Part shown: piece by piece, positions 9,359-22,370 of the stretch | How the letters are laid out: each line of letters starts with the position of its first letter | How positions within the stretch are numbered: the stretch's first letter is position 1 | NCBI RefSeq assembly: GCF_016082275.1 | Contig: NZ_MOWM01000016.1 | Coordinates: 1-64,000 of the forward strand | DNA: 64,000 bases | Source of the DNA: Variovorax sp. E3 | GTDB lineage: Bacteria > Pseudomonadota > Gammaproteobacteria > Burkholderiales > Burkholderiaceae_C | Direction of reading: 5' to 3' | The notes under the pieces: model-generated | Databases searched by the model: none | Told to the model about the DNA's origin: nothing | What the model saw: only the letters and a program-made list of their open reading frames with translations | Program-made: the position numbers and the translations under genes

Positions 9359-10326
9359 ACACCGCCATGCCGAGAAAAATCACTTTCCTTCTGGCGCTGA
9401 TCGCCGCGCTGGGCCTGCCGCTGGTGCTGCGCTCGGGCTCGCTCGCAAGCGAGGTGCTGATCTATGCGCTGGCCGCGCTGGGCTGCAACCTGCTGCTGGG
9501 CTACACGGGGCTGCTGTCCTTCGGGCAGGGCATCTTCTTCGGGCTGGGCAGCTACACCATCGCGATCCTGCTCACGCGGCTGCACCTGCCGATGCCGCTT
9601 GCGCTGCTGGCGGCCATGGGCATGGGCGCGCTCGGCGCGGCGGTGGTCGGCTGGGTCGCCATCCGCCAGCGCGGCACCTACTTCGTGATGCTCACGCTGG
9701 CCTTTGCGCAGATGTTCTATTTCATCGCCTACACCGCGACCGAGCTCACGGGCGGCGACAACGGCCTGCTCGACGTGCCGCGTCCCGGCTTCATGGACAC
9801 GCCGTGGAAGTACTACGCCTTCGTGGCCGTGGTCTTTCTGATCGCGTTCGCGCTGCTGCTGCGCGTGACCGACTCGGTCTTCGGCCGCACGCTGCTGGCC
9901 ATCCGCGACAACGAAGACCGGGCGGCCGCCGTGGGCTACAACCTCAAGCGCTTCAAGCTGCTGGCCTTCGTGATCTCGGGCGCCGTCACCGGCCTGGCGG
10001 GCGGCCTGCACGCGATGATGACCGGCATCGCGCCGCTGTCGAACGCCGAGTACCACACGAGCGAAATGATCCTGGTCATCGCCGTGATCGGCGGCACCGG
10101 CAACCTGTTCGCCTCGGTGCTGGGCTCGGCCTTCTATGTGCTGCTGGCCGACTGGCTTTCCACGCTGTGGCCGCGCTGGCTGCTGTTGCTGGGGCTGTTG
10201 CTGATCGGCGTGAGCATCGGCATGCAGCGCGGGCTCTGGGGCGTGGGCGAGGCCGCATGGCGCCGCATTTTCCGCAGGACGCCGCCGGGCGCTCCCACAC
10301 CTTCCGCGCAGGGAGACAAGGCATGA
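9355..10326 (+). CDS. Branched-chain-type ABC permease, LivM family
   Basis: Second membrane subunit, 323 residues, with the LivM signature LLLGYTGLLSFGQGIFFGLG (~residues 43-62) and a C-terminal region ILVIAVIGGTGNLFASVLGS that contacts the ATPases. Start ATG 9355 overlaps the stop of livH; its own stop overlaps the start of the ATPase at 10323. It pairs with the LivH-type protein to form the pore. Confidence 0.9.
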   Translation: MNTAMPRKITFLLALIAALGLPLVLRSGSLASEVLIYALAALGCNLLLGYTGLLSFGQGIFFGLGSYTIAILLTRLHLPMPLALLAAMGMGALGAAVVGWVAIRQRGTYFVMLTLAFAQMFYFIAYTATELTGGDNGLLDVPRPGFMDTPWKYYAFVAVVFLIAFALLLRVTDSVFGRTLLAIRDNEDRAAAVGYNLKRFKLLAFVISGAVTGLAGGLHAMMTGIAPLSNAEYHTSEMILVIAVIGGTGNLFASVLGSAFYVLLADWLSTLWPRWLLLLGLLLIGVSIGMQRGLWGVGEAAWRRIFRRTPPGAPTPSAQGDKA

Positions 10327-11089
10327 CGCAACCCGTACTCATCGAAGCCGTCGGCGTCACCAAGCACTACGGCAAGTTCGCCGCGCTCGGCGGGGTCGAC
10401 CTGAAGATCAGGCGCAACACCGTGCACTCGGTGATCGGCCCCAACGGCGCGGGCAAGACCACGCTGTTCCACATGCTCACGGGCACCGGCACCACCACGG
10501 GCGGGCGCATCGTGTTCGACGGCCATGACGTGACGCGCGAGCCCGACCACAAGCGCGTGCAACGCGGCATGGCGCGTTCGTTCCAGGTCACGGCGCTGTT
10601 CGCGAGCCTGTCGGTGCGCGAGAACCTGCGCGTGGCGGCGCAGGGCGTGTCGCCGCGACAGGCCATGAACTGCTGGCGCGCGCCGGTCGGCGAACTGGCC
10701 TGCACGCAAACGGTGGACGAGGTGCTGCAGCGCGTGGGCCTCGAGCGGCTGGCGAACACGCCGGTCGGCGAGCTTTCGCACGGCCAGCAGCGCCGGCTCG
10801 AAGTGGGCATGGCGCTGGCCGCGAAGCCGAAGGCGATCTTTCTCGACGAGCCGACCTCGGGCATGGGCATCGACGACCTCGACGACATGAAGCAGCTGAT
10901 CCGCGGCCTGCGCGACGCGCACACCGTGGTGCTGATCGAGCACAACATGAACATCGTGATGGACATCTCCGACACCGTGACCGTGATGCAACTGGGCCGC
11001 GTGCTGGCCGAGGGCTTGCCGGGCGACATTCGCGCCGACGCGCGCGTGCGCACGGCCTACCTGGGCAACATGATCACCGGAGGCAAGGC

Positions 11090-11093
<4 letters not shown>
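10323..11093 (+). CDS. Branched-chain-type ABC ATPase, LivG family
   Basis: Cytoplasmic ATP-binding subunit of about 256 residues. Walker A GPNGAGKTT (~39-47), signature ELSHGQQRRLEVGMALA and Walker B KAIFLDEPTSGM followed by the switch His in LIEHNM. The start is ATG 10323 inside the preceding stop, so it is coupled to livM; a longer open frame upstream is a shadow of livM. The stop overlaps the start of livF. Confidence 0.92.
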
Positions 11094-11803
<710 letters not shown>

Positions 11804-11836
11804 GGCGCCGCGCATCGCATCTCTTTTTTCAAAGTC

Positions 11837-13093
11837 ATGAACTCATCACACACTGAACTGCGCATCGACGGCCAGCGGCTCTGGAACTCGCTGATGGAGC
11901 TGGCGCAACTCGGCGCCACCGAGAAGGGCGGCGTCTGCCGCATCGCGCTGACCGATCTCGACCGGCAGGGCCGCGACCTGTTCACGCGCTGGGTGCGCGA
12001 GGCGGGCTGCGAGGTCCGCGTCGACGCCATCGGCAACATCTTCGCGCGCCGCGCGGGCCGCAACAATGCGTTGCCGCCCGTCACTACCGGCAGCCATATC
12101 GACACGCAACCCACGGGCGGCAAGTTCGACGGCAACTACGGCGTGCTTGCGGGGCTGGAAGTGATTCGCTGCCTGAATGACGCCAAGGTCGAGACCGAGG
12201 CGCCGCTGGAGGTCGCGGTCTGGACCAACGAGGAAGGCTCGCGCTTCGTGCCCGTGATGATGGGCTCGGGCGTGTTCGTCGGCGCCTTCACGCTCGAACA
12301 TGCGCTGGCGCAGCGCGACAACGACGGCGTGAGCGTGTCCGAAGCGCTGGACGCCATCGGCTACGCAGGCAGCACGCCGGCATCGGCGGCCGCATCTCCC
12401 GTGGGTGCGTACTTCGAGGCGCACATCGAACAGGGCCCGGTGCTCGAAGCCAACGCGCGCGTGATCGGCGTGGTCGAAGGCGCGCTGGGCCAGCGCTGGT
12501 ACGACGTGGTGGTGCAGGGCATGGAAGCGCATGCAGGCCCCACGCCGATGGAGCTGCGCAAGGACGCGCTGCTCGCCGCTTCGCAACTCGTGATCGAGGT
12601 GAACCGCATCGCGCTGGCGCACGCGCCGCATGCGCGCGGCACGGTCGGCTGGATCGACAACTATCCCAACTCGCGCAACGTGATTCCGGGCCGCGTGAAG
12701 ATGAGTGTCGACCTGCGCGCGGCGGACGACGCCACGCTGTCGGCCATGGACGCCGAACTCAAGGAAGCGGTGAAGCGCCTGGCCGCGCAGGGCAAGGTCG
12801 CGATGACCGCCGAGCAGGTCGTGTACTTCCCGCCGCAGCCGTTCACGCCGCACCTGGTGTCGGCCATCCGCGAGTCGGCGCAGGCCCAGGGCATGACCTG
12901 GATGAACGTGATCAGCGGCGCGGGCCACGACGCCGTGTACCTGGCGCGCGTGTGCCCCACGGCGATGATCTTCGTGCCCTGCCTGGACGGCATCAGCCAC
13001 AACGAGATCGAGGACGCGCAGCCCGATCACCTCGAGGCCGGTTGCAACGTGCTGCTGCAGGCGATGCTGCAAAGCGCGGGAGTGGCGAAATGA
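11837..13093 (+). CDS. M20-type amidase/carbamoylase (N-carbamoyl-L-amino acid hydrolase / allantoate amidohydrolase family)
   Basis: Metal-dependent hydrolase of 418 residues that removes a carbamoyl or ureido group. Family metal and substrate motifs are in order: GSHIDTQPTGGKFDGNYGV (~76-94), WTNEEGSRFVP, EAHIEQGPVLE, GPTPMELRKDA (dimer lid) and the C-terminal SGAGHDA..GISHNEIE. These are typical of HyuC/AllC-type enzymes; which ureido substrate is used cannot be told. Located directly after the ABC importer and overlapping the M81 gene by ATGA, implying it acts on the imported compound. Confidence 0.88.
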   Translation: MNSSHTELRIDGQRLWNSLMELAQLGATEKGGVCRIALTDLDRQGRDLFTRWVREAGCEVRVDAIGNIFARRAGRNNALPPVTTGSHIDTQPTGGKFDGNYGVLAGLEVIRCLNDAKVETEAPLEVAVWTNEEGSRFVPVMMGSGVFVGAFTLEHALAQRDNDGVSVSEALDAIGYAGSTPASAAASPVGAYFEAHIEQGPVLEANARVIGVVEGALGQRWYDVVVQGMEAHAGPTPMELRKDALLAASQLVIEVNRIALAHAPHARGTVGWIDNYPNSRNVIPGRVKMSVDLRAADDATLSAMDAELKEAVKRLAAQGKVAMTAEQVVYFPPQPFTPHLVSAIRESAQAQGMTWMNVISGAGHDAVYLARVCPTAMIFVPCLDGISHNEIEDAQPDHLEAGCNVLLQAMLQSAGVAK

Positions 13094-14583
13094 AAGTGCT
13101 GATCGCACGCCTGAACCACGAGACCAACACCTTCTCGCCCGTGCCCACGCCGCTCGCGGCCTTCGGGCCCGACGGGCCGACCTTCGGCGCGCAGGCCTAC
13201 AGCGACAACAAGGGCATGCGCACCGCGATGTCGGCCTTCATCGACCTGGCCGAAGCGGCGGGCGCGTCGGTGGTCACGCCGGTGTCGGCCTCGGCCAACC
13301 CGAGCGGGCCGGTCGATGCGCTGGCCTACACCACGCTCACGCAGTGCATCGTCGACGCGGCGCCGGGTTGCGACGCCATCCTGCTCGACCTGCACGGCGC
13401 CATGGTCGCGCAGAACAGCGCGGACGGCGAGGGCGACCTGCTGCTGCGCCTGCGCGCGGTGGCGCCCGGCGTGCCGATCGGCGTGGCGCTCGACCTGCAC
13501 GCCAATGTCACGCCCGCGATGGTGGAGAACGCCGACGTGATCGTCGGCTTCAAGACCTACCCGCACATCGACATGTACGAGACCGGCGCGCATGTCGGGC
13601 GCCTGCTGCTCGACCTGCTGGCCGGGCGCAGCCAGCCAGCGATGCGCTGGCGCCAGTTGCCGCTGATGGCGCACACGCTGCGCAGCGCGTCGTTCACCGG
13701 CGCGATGCAGCGCGCCATCGAGGCCGCGCGCGAGGCCGAGAAATCGGAGTCGCTCGCGGTGTCGATCCTGGCGGGCTTCTCGCTGTCGGACATCGAGGCG
13801 CCGTGCATGAGCGTGATCGTGGTCGACGCGCACTCGCCCGAACGCGCGCAGGCCACGGCCGACCGCATCGCCGCGCAGATGTGGAACGAGCGCGAAGCAT
13901 TCATCTACCGCAGCGAGCCGCTGGCGGAATCGGTGGCGCGCGCCAGGCTGATCGCCGAAGGCGCGACGCGCCCGGTGCTGCTGCTGGACCACGGCGACAA
14001 CTGCATGTCGGGCGGCAGCTGCGACACCATGGACGTGCTGCAGGAGGCCTTGGCGCAGGGGCTGCACGGCATCGGCGTGGGCCCGCTGTGCGACCCCGAG
14101 GCGGTGGCGCAGCTCATCGCGGCGGGCGAGGGCGCACAGGTGACGGTGGCGCTGGGCAACAAGGTCTCGCTCGCGGGCATCGGCCTGGCGAAGACGCCCG
14201 TGCGCCTGACCGGCACCGTGCGCAGCGTGAGCAACGGCGAGTACGTGATCACCGGCCCGACCTACACGGGCCAGCGCAGCAGCATGGGCCGCACAGTGCT
14301 GTTCGACATCGGCGCGGCGCGCATCGTGGTGACGGAGCGCACGCAGGAGCCGTGGGACATCGGCGTGTTCGAGTGCGCGGGGCTCGACCCGCGCACCGAG
14401 CGCTTCCTGCTGCTGAAGTCGCGCATGTACTGCCGGCCGGTGTTCGAGCCGCTGTCGGCCGCGCTGGTGGAGTGCGACAGCCCCGGCGTGACGAGCTCCG
14501 ACTACAGCCTGTTCCCGTTCAGCAAAGTGCGCCGCCCGGTGTTCCCGCTGGACGCGGACGTGGCGATGGCGCAGGCGGCATAA
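13090..14583 (+). CDS. M81-family metallohydrolase (MlrC-like)
   Basis: About 497 residues from ATG 13090, which lies inside the previous stop codon. The N-terminal DUF1485/M81 domain shows the expected metal ligands in LNHETNTFSP (His 9 region), ILLDLHGAM (Asp and His) and ALDLHANVTPAM; the C-terminal MlrC half contains LLLDHGDNCMSGGSCDTMDVL. MlrC was first described for cleavage of linearised microcystin, but most relatives have unknown small amide substrates. The genomic pairing with a carbamoylase and an ABC importer suggests a second hydrolytic step in the same pathway. Confidence 0.85.
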   Translation: MKVLIARLNHETNTFSPVPTPLAAFGPDGPTFGAQAYSDNKGMRTAMSAFIDLAEAAGASVVTPVSASANPSGPVDALAYTTLTQCIVDAAPGCDAILLDLHGAMVAQNSADGEGDLLLRLRAVAPGVPIGVALDLHANVTPAMVENADVIVGFKTYPHIDMYETGAHVGRLLLDLLAGRSQPAMRWRQLPLMAHTLRSASFTGAMQRAIEAAREAEKSESLAVSILAGFSLSDIEAPCMSVIVVDAHSPERAQATADRIAAQMWNEREAFIYRSEPLAESVARARLIAEGATRPVLLLDHGDNCMSGGSCDTMDVLQEALAQGLHGIGVGPLCDPEAVAQLIAAGEGAQVTVALGNKVSLAGIGLAKTPVRLTGTVRSVSNGEYVITGPTYTGQRSSMGRTVLFDIGAARIVVTERTQEPWDIGVFECAGLDPRTERFLLLKSRMYCRPVFEPLSAALVECDSPGVTSSDYSLFPFSKVRRPVFPLDADVAMAQAA

Positions 14584-14674
14584 CCTCCCACGTCATCGAC
14601 GCTGCGCGCGTGCGGCGCGACCATTCATTCACCCCGCGATGTTGCGGGGCCAACCCCCGAAAGGAATGGTCATC

Positions 14675-15052
14675 ATGAACACCGCCGCACACGACGCCGC
14701 CACGATCGCCCAAGGCTACATCGCCGTCTGGAACGAGACCGACGCGGCCCGCCGCGCCGCGCTCATCGAAGCCGGCTGGACCGCCAACGCCAGCTACATC
14801 GACCCGATGGCGCAGGCCAGCGGCCACGAGCAGATCAGCGCGCTGGTCGGCGCGGTGCACCAGCGCTTTCCGGGCTTTCGCTTCAACCTGCTGGGCAAGG
14901 CCGATTCGCACGGCGACCACCTGCGCTTTTCGTGGACGCTGGGCCCCAGCGGCGCGGAAGACCTGATCCAGGGGACCGACTTCGCGCAGGTGGAGGCGGG
15001 CAAGCTGCGTTCGGTGACGGGTTTTCTCGACAAGGTGCCGGTCGGCGCCTGA
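14675..15052 (+). CDS. NTF2-like / SnoaL-type protein
   Basis: Small protein of about 125 residues with an NTF2-like cone fold pattern: an N-terminal helix (AATIAQGYIAVWNETDAARRAALIEAGW), then beta strands ASYIDPMAQASGHEQISALV and FRFNLLGKADSHGDHLRFSWTLG. The chosen ATG 14675 has an AAAGGAA about eight bases upstream. It probably belongs to the preceding operon, separated by 91 bases that contain a CCCCGC/GCGGGG hairpin (14632-14649). The function is unknown; members are enzymes or ligand binders for small molecules. Confidence 0.72.
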   Translation: MNTAAHDAATIAQGYIAVWNETDAARRAALIEAGWTANASYIDPMAQASGHEQISALVGAVHQRFPGFRFNLLGKADSHGDHLRFSWTLGPSGAEDLIQGTDFAQVEAGKLRSVTGFLDKVPVGA

Positions 15053-15084
15053 ACGGGAGCTGAACGGCGGGGCCGGCCGGTCAG

Positions 15085-16224
15085 TCAGTCCGGCGCGCCC
15101 GCCGGCCGCCCGCGCCACAGCTTGCGATACACCGTCGCCCGGCTGATCCCCAACGCCCTTGCGGCCTCCGCCACGTTGCCGCGCGCATCGGCCACCGCCT
15201 TGCGGATCAATGCGGTCTCCACGTCGCGCAGCCGGGGCCGGGTGTCGACCACGGGCTGGACCGGCATGCCGCCACCGCCGCGCTGGGGCTGCACCTGCAC
15301 CCGCAGGCCCGACCACAGCGGCACCTCGAGCATGGCGTCGCCGCGCCGCGCGGCGTCGAACATCATGTGCAGGGGCAGGGCGAACAGGTCGTTGAAGTGC
15401 AGCGCGTGCTGGCTGCGCGCCAGCGGCTGGTGCAGCATTTGCCGGGCCGCGGCATTGGCGCCGGTGACGTGCCCGTCGGCGTCGATGCACAACAGCCCCT
15501 CGGTGGCTTCGCTGGCCGTGCTGCCGGGCCACGCCAGGTGCAGCAGCAGCTCGCAGGGTTCGTGCAGCACCAGCATGTTCTCGATGCTGCGCGTCGACAG
15601 CGTGGCCAGGTGGCGCAGCTCCGGCCGCTCGACCACCTGTACGCCCGTGAGGTCGAGCATGCCGATGCAGTCGCCTCGGGGACCGAAGAGCGGGGCGCCG
15701 GCGCAGCTGTAGACGCTGGTGTCGTCGAAGAAGTGCTCGCCGCGGTGCAGCCATACCGACTCGTGCTCGGCCAGCGCCGTGCCGATGGCGCTGGTGCCGA
15801 TGGCCCTTTCGGACAGGTCCACGCCGATGCGCCCGATGTCGCGCGCGTAGCGGCTGGCGGCGTCGGTGCCGTCGGGCAGGTTGCCCACGTCGACCACGAT
15901 GCCGTCGGCGTTGGTCAGGATCGCGAAATAGCGGGTGTCGGCAATGGCGCGCGAGAGCCGCTCGATCACCGGCCGGGCGGCCGTGACGAGCGCCCTGTTG
16001 CGCTCTGTTGCATCACGGCCGGCCGACGGGCCCACCGGGTCGAAACTGACGCGCTGCTGCGGGCGCCGGCCGGCCTCGATGCAGCGCTGCCACGAGCGGG
16101 AGATCCAGGAGTCGACACAGGGGTTGGCATGCGCGCGCGGCGATTCGCCGTGAATCAGTTCGCGGCGGGCCTGGGCAATGGCCAGGGAGCGTTCGGGGGC
16201 AGGCGAAACGACAGAGGCAGACAT
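15085..16224 (-). CDS. AcoR-like GAF/Fis regulator lacking the AAA+ domain
   Basis: About 379 residues from ATG 16224 (MSASVVSP). An N-terminal [17 protein letters not shown] segment and a GAF-type sensor (~70-200) are as in AcoR-type activators; a Fis-type HTH_8 ends the protein ([20 protein letters not shown].. RATVYRKLW). The central AAA+ sigma-54-activating domain, with its GAFTGA loop and Walker motifs, is absent, so this cannot be a normal sigma-54 activator. It is divergent from the molybdenum hydroxylase cluster and probably controls it in response to a small molecule or redox signal. Confidence 0.8.
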   Translation of the reverse strand: MSASVVSPAPERSLAIAQARRELIHGESPRAHANPCVDSWISRSWQRCIEAGRRPQQRVSFDPVGPSAGRDATERNRALVTAARPVIERLSRAIADTRYFAILTNADGIVVDVGNLPDGTDAASRYARDIGRIGVDLSERAIGTSAIGTALAEHESVWLHRGEHFFDDTSVYSCAGAPLFGPRGDCIGMLDLTGVQVVERPELRHLATLSTRSIENMLVLHEPCELLLHLAWPGSTASEATEGLLCIDADGHVTGANAAARQMLHQPLARSQHALHFNDLFALPLHMMFDAARRGDAMLEVPLWSGLRVQVQPQRGGGGMPVQPVVDTRPRLRDVETALIRKAVADARGNVAEAARALGISRATVYRKLWRGRPAGAPD

Positions 16225-16403
16225 CGTGGGGTGTTCGCGCGTGTGGGGTGGCTTTTCCCGGCTCGCCGGATGGCAAGCTGTTTCATTTTGAGAATTTCGC
16301 GCGGTCTGTGCAAGTGTCAAGGGTTTTGCCTAGGATAGTGCGAAAGGTCGGCATCCAAGATGCTTTTGCTGAATCAGCCATCACCTTTCACGGAGACAGC
16401 CAA

Positions 16404-16901
16404 ATGCAGGTCGCTTTCAAAGTCAACGGCCGCCAGGTCACGGTCGATGCTCCTCCCAACACCTTCCTTGTCCACGCCATCCGGGAGCACCTCCATCTGA
16501 CAGGCACGCACGTCGGTTGCGACACCGCCCAGTGCGGCGCCTGCACCGTCCATGTGAACGGCCGGGCCGTCAAGTCATGCAATGTGCTGGTCGCCCAGGC
16601 GGCCGGCGCCGACATCACCACCATCGAAGGCATTGCCGAGGCCGACGGCACCATGCACCCCATGCAGGCGGCCTTCAAGGAGTGCCACGGCCTGCAGTGC
16701 GGCTTCTGCACCCCGGGCATGGTCATGAGCGCCATCGACCTGTGCACCCACCACCCCAAGTCGAGCGAGTCGGAGATCCGCGAGCTGCTCGACGGCAACC
16801 TGTGCCGTTGCACGGGCTACCAGAACATCGTGAAGGCCGTGAAGATGGGCGGCGAGGCCATGGCCTCGGGCACACCCGTGAAATCAACCGCCACGGCGTG
16901 A
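16404..16901 (+). CDS. coxS: [2Fe-2S] small subunit of a CO-dehydrogenase-type molybdenum hydroxylase
   Basis: About 165 residues from ATG 16404. The plant-type cluster ligands [17 protein letters not shown] come first, the second cluster [15 protein letters not shown] near the C-terminus; both are complete. It passes electrons from the molybdenum centre to FAD. The chosen start gives the family N-terminus [18 protein letters not shown]; the upstream open frame is unlikely to be coding. First gene of the cluster, divergent from the GAF/Fis regulator. The cox symbol describes the family, not proven CO oxidation. Confidence 0.9.
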   Translation: MQVAFKVNGRQVTVDAPPNTFLVHAIREHLHLTGTHVGCDTAQCGACTVHVNGRAVKSCNVLVAQAAGADITTIEGIAEADGTMHPMQAAFKECHGLQCGFCTPGMVMSAIDLCTHHPKSSESEIRELLDGNLCRCTGYQNIVKAVKMGGEAMASGTPVKSTATA

Positions 16902-16914
16902 AAGGAGCGGCATC

Positions 16915-19299
<2,385 letters not shown>

Positions 19300-19323
19300 A
19301 ATAACAAAGAAGGAATCACCACC

Positions 19324-20118
19324 ATGTATGCCTTCACACTCGAACGGCCCTTGTCCGTGGCCGATGCGGCCAAACTCGTCGCTGCCGGCGCCAAGCCGCT
19401 GGCGGGCGGCCAGACCCTGCTGGCTTCCATGAAGCTGCGCCTGTCCGCCCCCGAACAGCTGGTGGACCTGAGCGGCATCAAGGAACTCACCGGCATCCGC
19501 AAGGACGGCAACGCCCTTGTCATCGGCGCCATGTCGCGCCACCTCGACGTGGCCAACAACGCCGACGTGAAGGCCGCGTTCCCGGCGCTGGCCGACCTGG
19601 CCTCGCGCATCGGCGACCGGCAGGTGCGCGCGATGGGCACCATCGGCGGCTCGGTGGCCAACAACGACCCGGCGGCGTGCTACCCGAGCGCAGTGCTGGG
19701 TTCGGGCGCGACCGTCATCACGTCGAAGCGCGAAATTGCCGCCGACGATTTCTTCCAGGGCCTGTTCACCACGGCGCTGGAAGAAGACGAGCTGATCACC
19801 GCCATCCGCTTTCCCATTCCGAAGCGCGCCGTGTATGAAAAGCTGCGCCAGAAGGCCTCGCACTTCCCGCTCGTGGGCATCTTCCTCACGCAGTCGGACA
19901 GCGGCGCGGTGCGCGTGGCCGTCACCGGCGCAGGCAACGGCGTGTTCCGACACGCGGGGCTCGAAGCCGCGCTGAACCAGAGCTTCACCGCCGCATCGGC
20001 CGCCACGGTGAAGATCGACGCCAGCGACCTCAACAGCGACCTGCATGCCTCGGCCGCCTACCGCGCCAACCTGATCAGCGTGCTGACCCAGCGCGCCGTG
20101 ACCAAGGCGCTGGGCTGA
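19324..20118 (+). CDS. coxM: FAD-binding medium subunit of the molybdenum hydroxylase
   Basis: 264 residues with the family's FAD motifs AGGQTLLASMKLRL (~33-46) and TIGGSVANNDPAACYP (~107-122), and a C-terminal CO_deh_flav_C domain. It accepts electrons from the iron-sulphur subunit. AGAAGGAA precedes ATG 19324. The gene order here is S-L-M rather than the M-S-L of Oligotropha cox. Confidence 0.9.
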   Translation: MYAFTLERPLSVADAAKLVAAGAKPLAGGQTLLASMKLRLSAPEQLVDLSGIKELTGIRKDGNALVIGAMSRHLDVANNADVKAAFPALADLASRIGDRQVRAMGTIGGSVANNDPAACYPSAVLGSGATVITSKREIAADDFFQGLFTTALEEDELITAIRFPIPKRAVYEKLRQKASHFPLVGIFLTQSDSGAVRVAVTGAGNGVFRHAGLEAALNQSFTAASAATVKIDASDLNSDLHASAAYRANLISVLTQRAVTKALG

Positions 20119-20185
20119 GCCGGCCGGCGCGGTTCATCGCAGGGCGGAAGGCGCGGCATCCACGCGTCTTCCGCTACGCTTCGCC

Positions 20186-21088
20186 ATGATCTTTCCGACC
20201 ATCGATTCCCTGTCCGACGGTTTGATGCAGGCCGGCTACTTTGCCGACCGGCGCCTGGCGACGGCCGTGTTCCTGGCGCTCAAGCTGCAGCGCCCGCTGC
20301 TGCTCGAAGGTGAACCCGGCGTGGGCAAGACGGAGCTGGCCAAGGCCTTGTCGAAGGCGCTCGGCCGCGAGCTGCTGCGCCTGCAGTGCTACGACGGCCT
20401 GGAGCAGCGCGAGGCGCTCTACGAATGGAACTACGCCGCGCAGCTGCTGCACATGCGCGCGGCCGAGGCCACGGGCGCGGCGCGCGACGTCGAGGCCGAG
20501 GTCTACCAGCCCCACTACCTGATCCGCCGTCCGCTGCTGCAGGCGCTGCAGACGCCCGCGCCCGGCGCCGTGCTGCTGATCGACGAGGTCGACCGCGCCG
20601 ACGAGCCCTTCGAAGCCTTCCTGCTGGAGTACCTGGGCGAGTACCAGGTGAGCATTCCCGAACTGGGCACGGTGCGCGCCGTGGTGCCGCCCGTGACCAT
20701 TCTCACGAGCAACCGCACGCGTGAGCTCAACGATGCGGTCAAGCGCCGCTGCCTGTACCACTGGCTCGACTACCCGGAGCGCGAACGCGAACTGGCCATC
20801 GTGCGGGCGCAGGTGCCGCAGGCCGGCGAGAAGCTGTCGGCGCAGGTCTCGGCCTTTGTCGCGCGGCTGCGCGAGGCGCCTTTCGTCAACGCCTTCCAGC
20901 GCGCCCCCGGCATCGCCGAAAGCGTGGAGTGGGCGAGGGCGCTGATCGCGCTCGACACGGTGGAACTCGACCCCGAGGTGGTGGTCGACACCGCCGGCAT
21001 CCTGTTCAAGCAGCGCGACGACGTGGCCGCGCTCACGCAAGAGCTGGCGTCCGACCTGCTGCGCCCCGAGGAGCCGGCCGCGCGCTGA
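20186..21088 (+). CDS. coxD: MoxR-type AAA+ ATPase (CoxD-like)
   Basis: 300 residues. Walker A GEPGVGKTEL (~44-53), Walker B VLLIDEVDRAD and sensor 1 TILTSNRTREL are intact. In cox clusters this MoxR ATPase works with the VWA protein that follows to mature the molybdenum active site. It starts at ATG 20186, 67 bases after the medium subunit. Confidence 0.87.
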   Translation: MIFPTIDSLSDGLMQAGYFADRRLATAVFLALKLQRPLLLEGEPGVGKTELAKALSKALGRELLRLQCYDGLEQREALYEWNYAAQLLHMRAAEATGAARDVEAEVYQPHYLIRRPLLQALQTPAPGAVLLIDEVDRADEPFEAFLLEYLGEYQVSIPELGTVRAVVPPVTILTSNRTRELNDAVKRRCLYHWLDYPERERELAIVRAQVPQAGEKLSAQVSAFVARLREAPFVNAFQRAPGIAESVEWARALIALDTVELDPEVVVDTAGILFKQRDDVAALTQELASDLLRPEEPAAR

Positions 21089-21120
21089 GCGCGAACGGTC
21101 GAGGCAGGCAGGCACTTCGC

Positions 21121-22334
21121 ATGGCCGGCATCCAGCAACTCGGCGATGTCCGCAGCGGCAAGCTCGCGGGCAACATCACCGCCTTCGGCCGCGCACTGCG
21201 CCGCGCCGGCGTGCGCACCGACGCGGCGCGCATCGCGCTGGCCGCGGAAGCCGCGACGCTGGTGGGCGTGGAAGACAAGCTCGACCTGGGCGCCGCGATG
21301 GAAGCCGTGATGGTCAGCCGCGAACAAGACCGCATGGTGTTCCGCGAGCTGTTCGACGCCTGGTTCCGCGACCCGAGCTGGCCAACAAGCTGCTCGCGCA
21401 GATGCTGCCCAGCGCCGAAGGCAAGGCCGAGCCGTCGAAGCGCCGGCCCCGCGTGCGCGAAGCGCTTACGGCGCCGCGCAACGCCGCCAAACCGGCCGAG
21501 CTGGCCAAGCCCGACCGCGAGGTCGAGTTCGACGCCGCCATGACCTCGAGCGACCGCCAGCGGCTGCAGCATGCGGACTTCAATGCGCTCGGCGCGTCCG
21601 AATACCGGCTGGTCGAGCGGCTCGCGCGCGACATCGCGTTGCCGATTCCGTCGCTGCCCTCGCGCCGCCTGCGCGCGGCGGGCGAGGCCGGCCGGCAGCA
21701 TGCGCGCATGCACTGGCCCGGCGTGCTGCACGAGGCCGCGCGCACCGGCGGCGAGATCCTGCGGCTGCCCCGGTTGACGCGCCGCGCGCAGCCCTTGCCG
21801 CTGCTGGTGCTGGTCGACGTGTCGGGCTCGATGGAGCGCTACGCGCGCCTGCTGCTGGCGTTTCTGCATGCCGCGACCCGCCGCGCCGGCCGGCGCGACG
21901 TGTTCGCCTTCGGCACCGGCCTGACCGACCTGACGCCGGCCTTCCGGCTGGCCGACACCGACGCCATGCTCGGCGCCGCCAGCGTGGCCATCGACGATTT
22001 CGCGGGCGGCACGCGGCTGGGCGCTTCGCTGGCCGAACTGCGCCGTGCGCATGCCCGTCGCCTGACCGGTCGCCGCACGCTGGTGCTGGTGATCAGCGAC
22101 GGCCTGGACACCGGCGAGCCCGCCGCGCTGGAACAGGAGCTGCTGTGGCTCAAGCGCCATTCGCGCCGGCTGCTGTGGCTCAACCCGCTGCTGCGCTTTG
22201 CCGGCTACGCCCCTCTGGCCCGTGGGGCCGGCGTGCTGCACCGCCATGCAGACGCGATGCTGGCGGTTCACAATCTCAACGCGCTCGAGGAACTGGCCGC
22301 CAGCCTCGCCGCCCTGATGCGCTCCGGCCGCTGA
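21121..22334 (+). CDS. coxE: VWA-domain protein (CoxE-like), frameshifted
   Basis: Partner of the MoxR ATPase in cofactor maturation. ATG 21121 opens the N-terminal region; the frame breaks near 21374, and one added base (restoring DPELANKLLAQMLP) gives a continuous protein of about 404 residues. The C-terminal VWA domain carries the MIDAS motif DVSGSMERY and a later FAGGTRLG (the T of the site). Both halves are well conserved, so the break is more likely a sequencing error than gene decay. Confidence 0.85.
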
Positions 22335-22370
22335 CGCCCCCGCGCAGGATTCGAAAAAAGGAAGCCCACC

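Noticed and set aside
9333..10322. Long upstream extension of the LivG frame
   Set aside because: It overlaps livM in another frame; the LivG start at 10323 overlaps the livM stop and matches family length.
16300..16345. Sigma-54 promoter (TGTCAA-N5-TTGC) upstream of coxS
   Set aside because: The -24 element lacks the GG pair and the divergent regulator has no AAA+ domain, so sigma-54 control is not supported.
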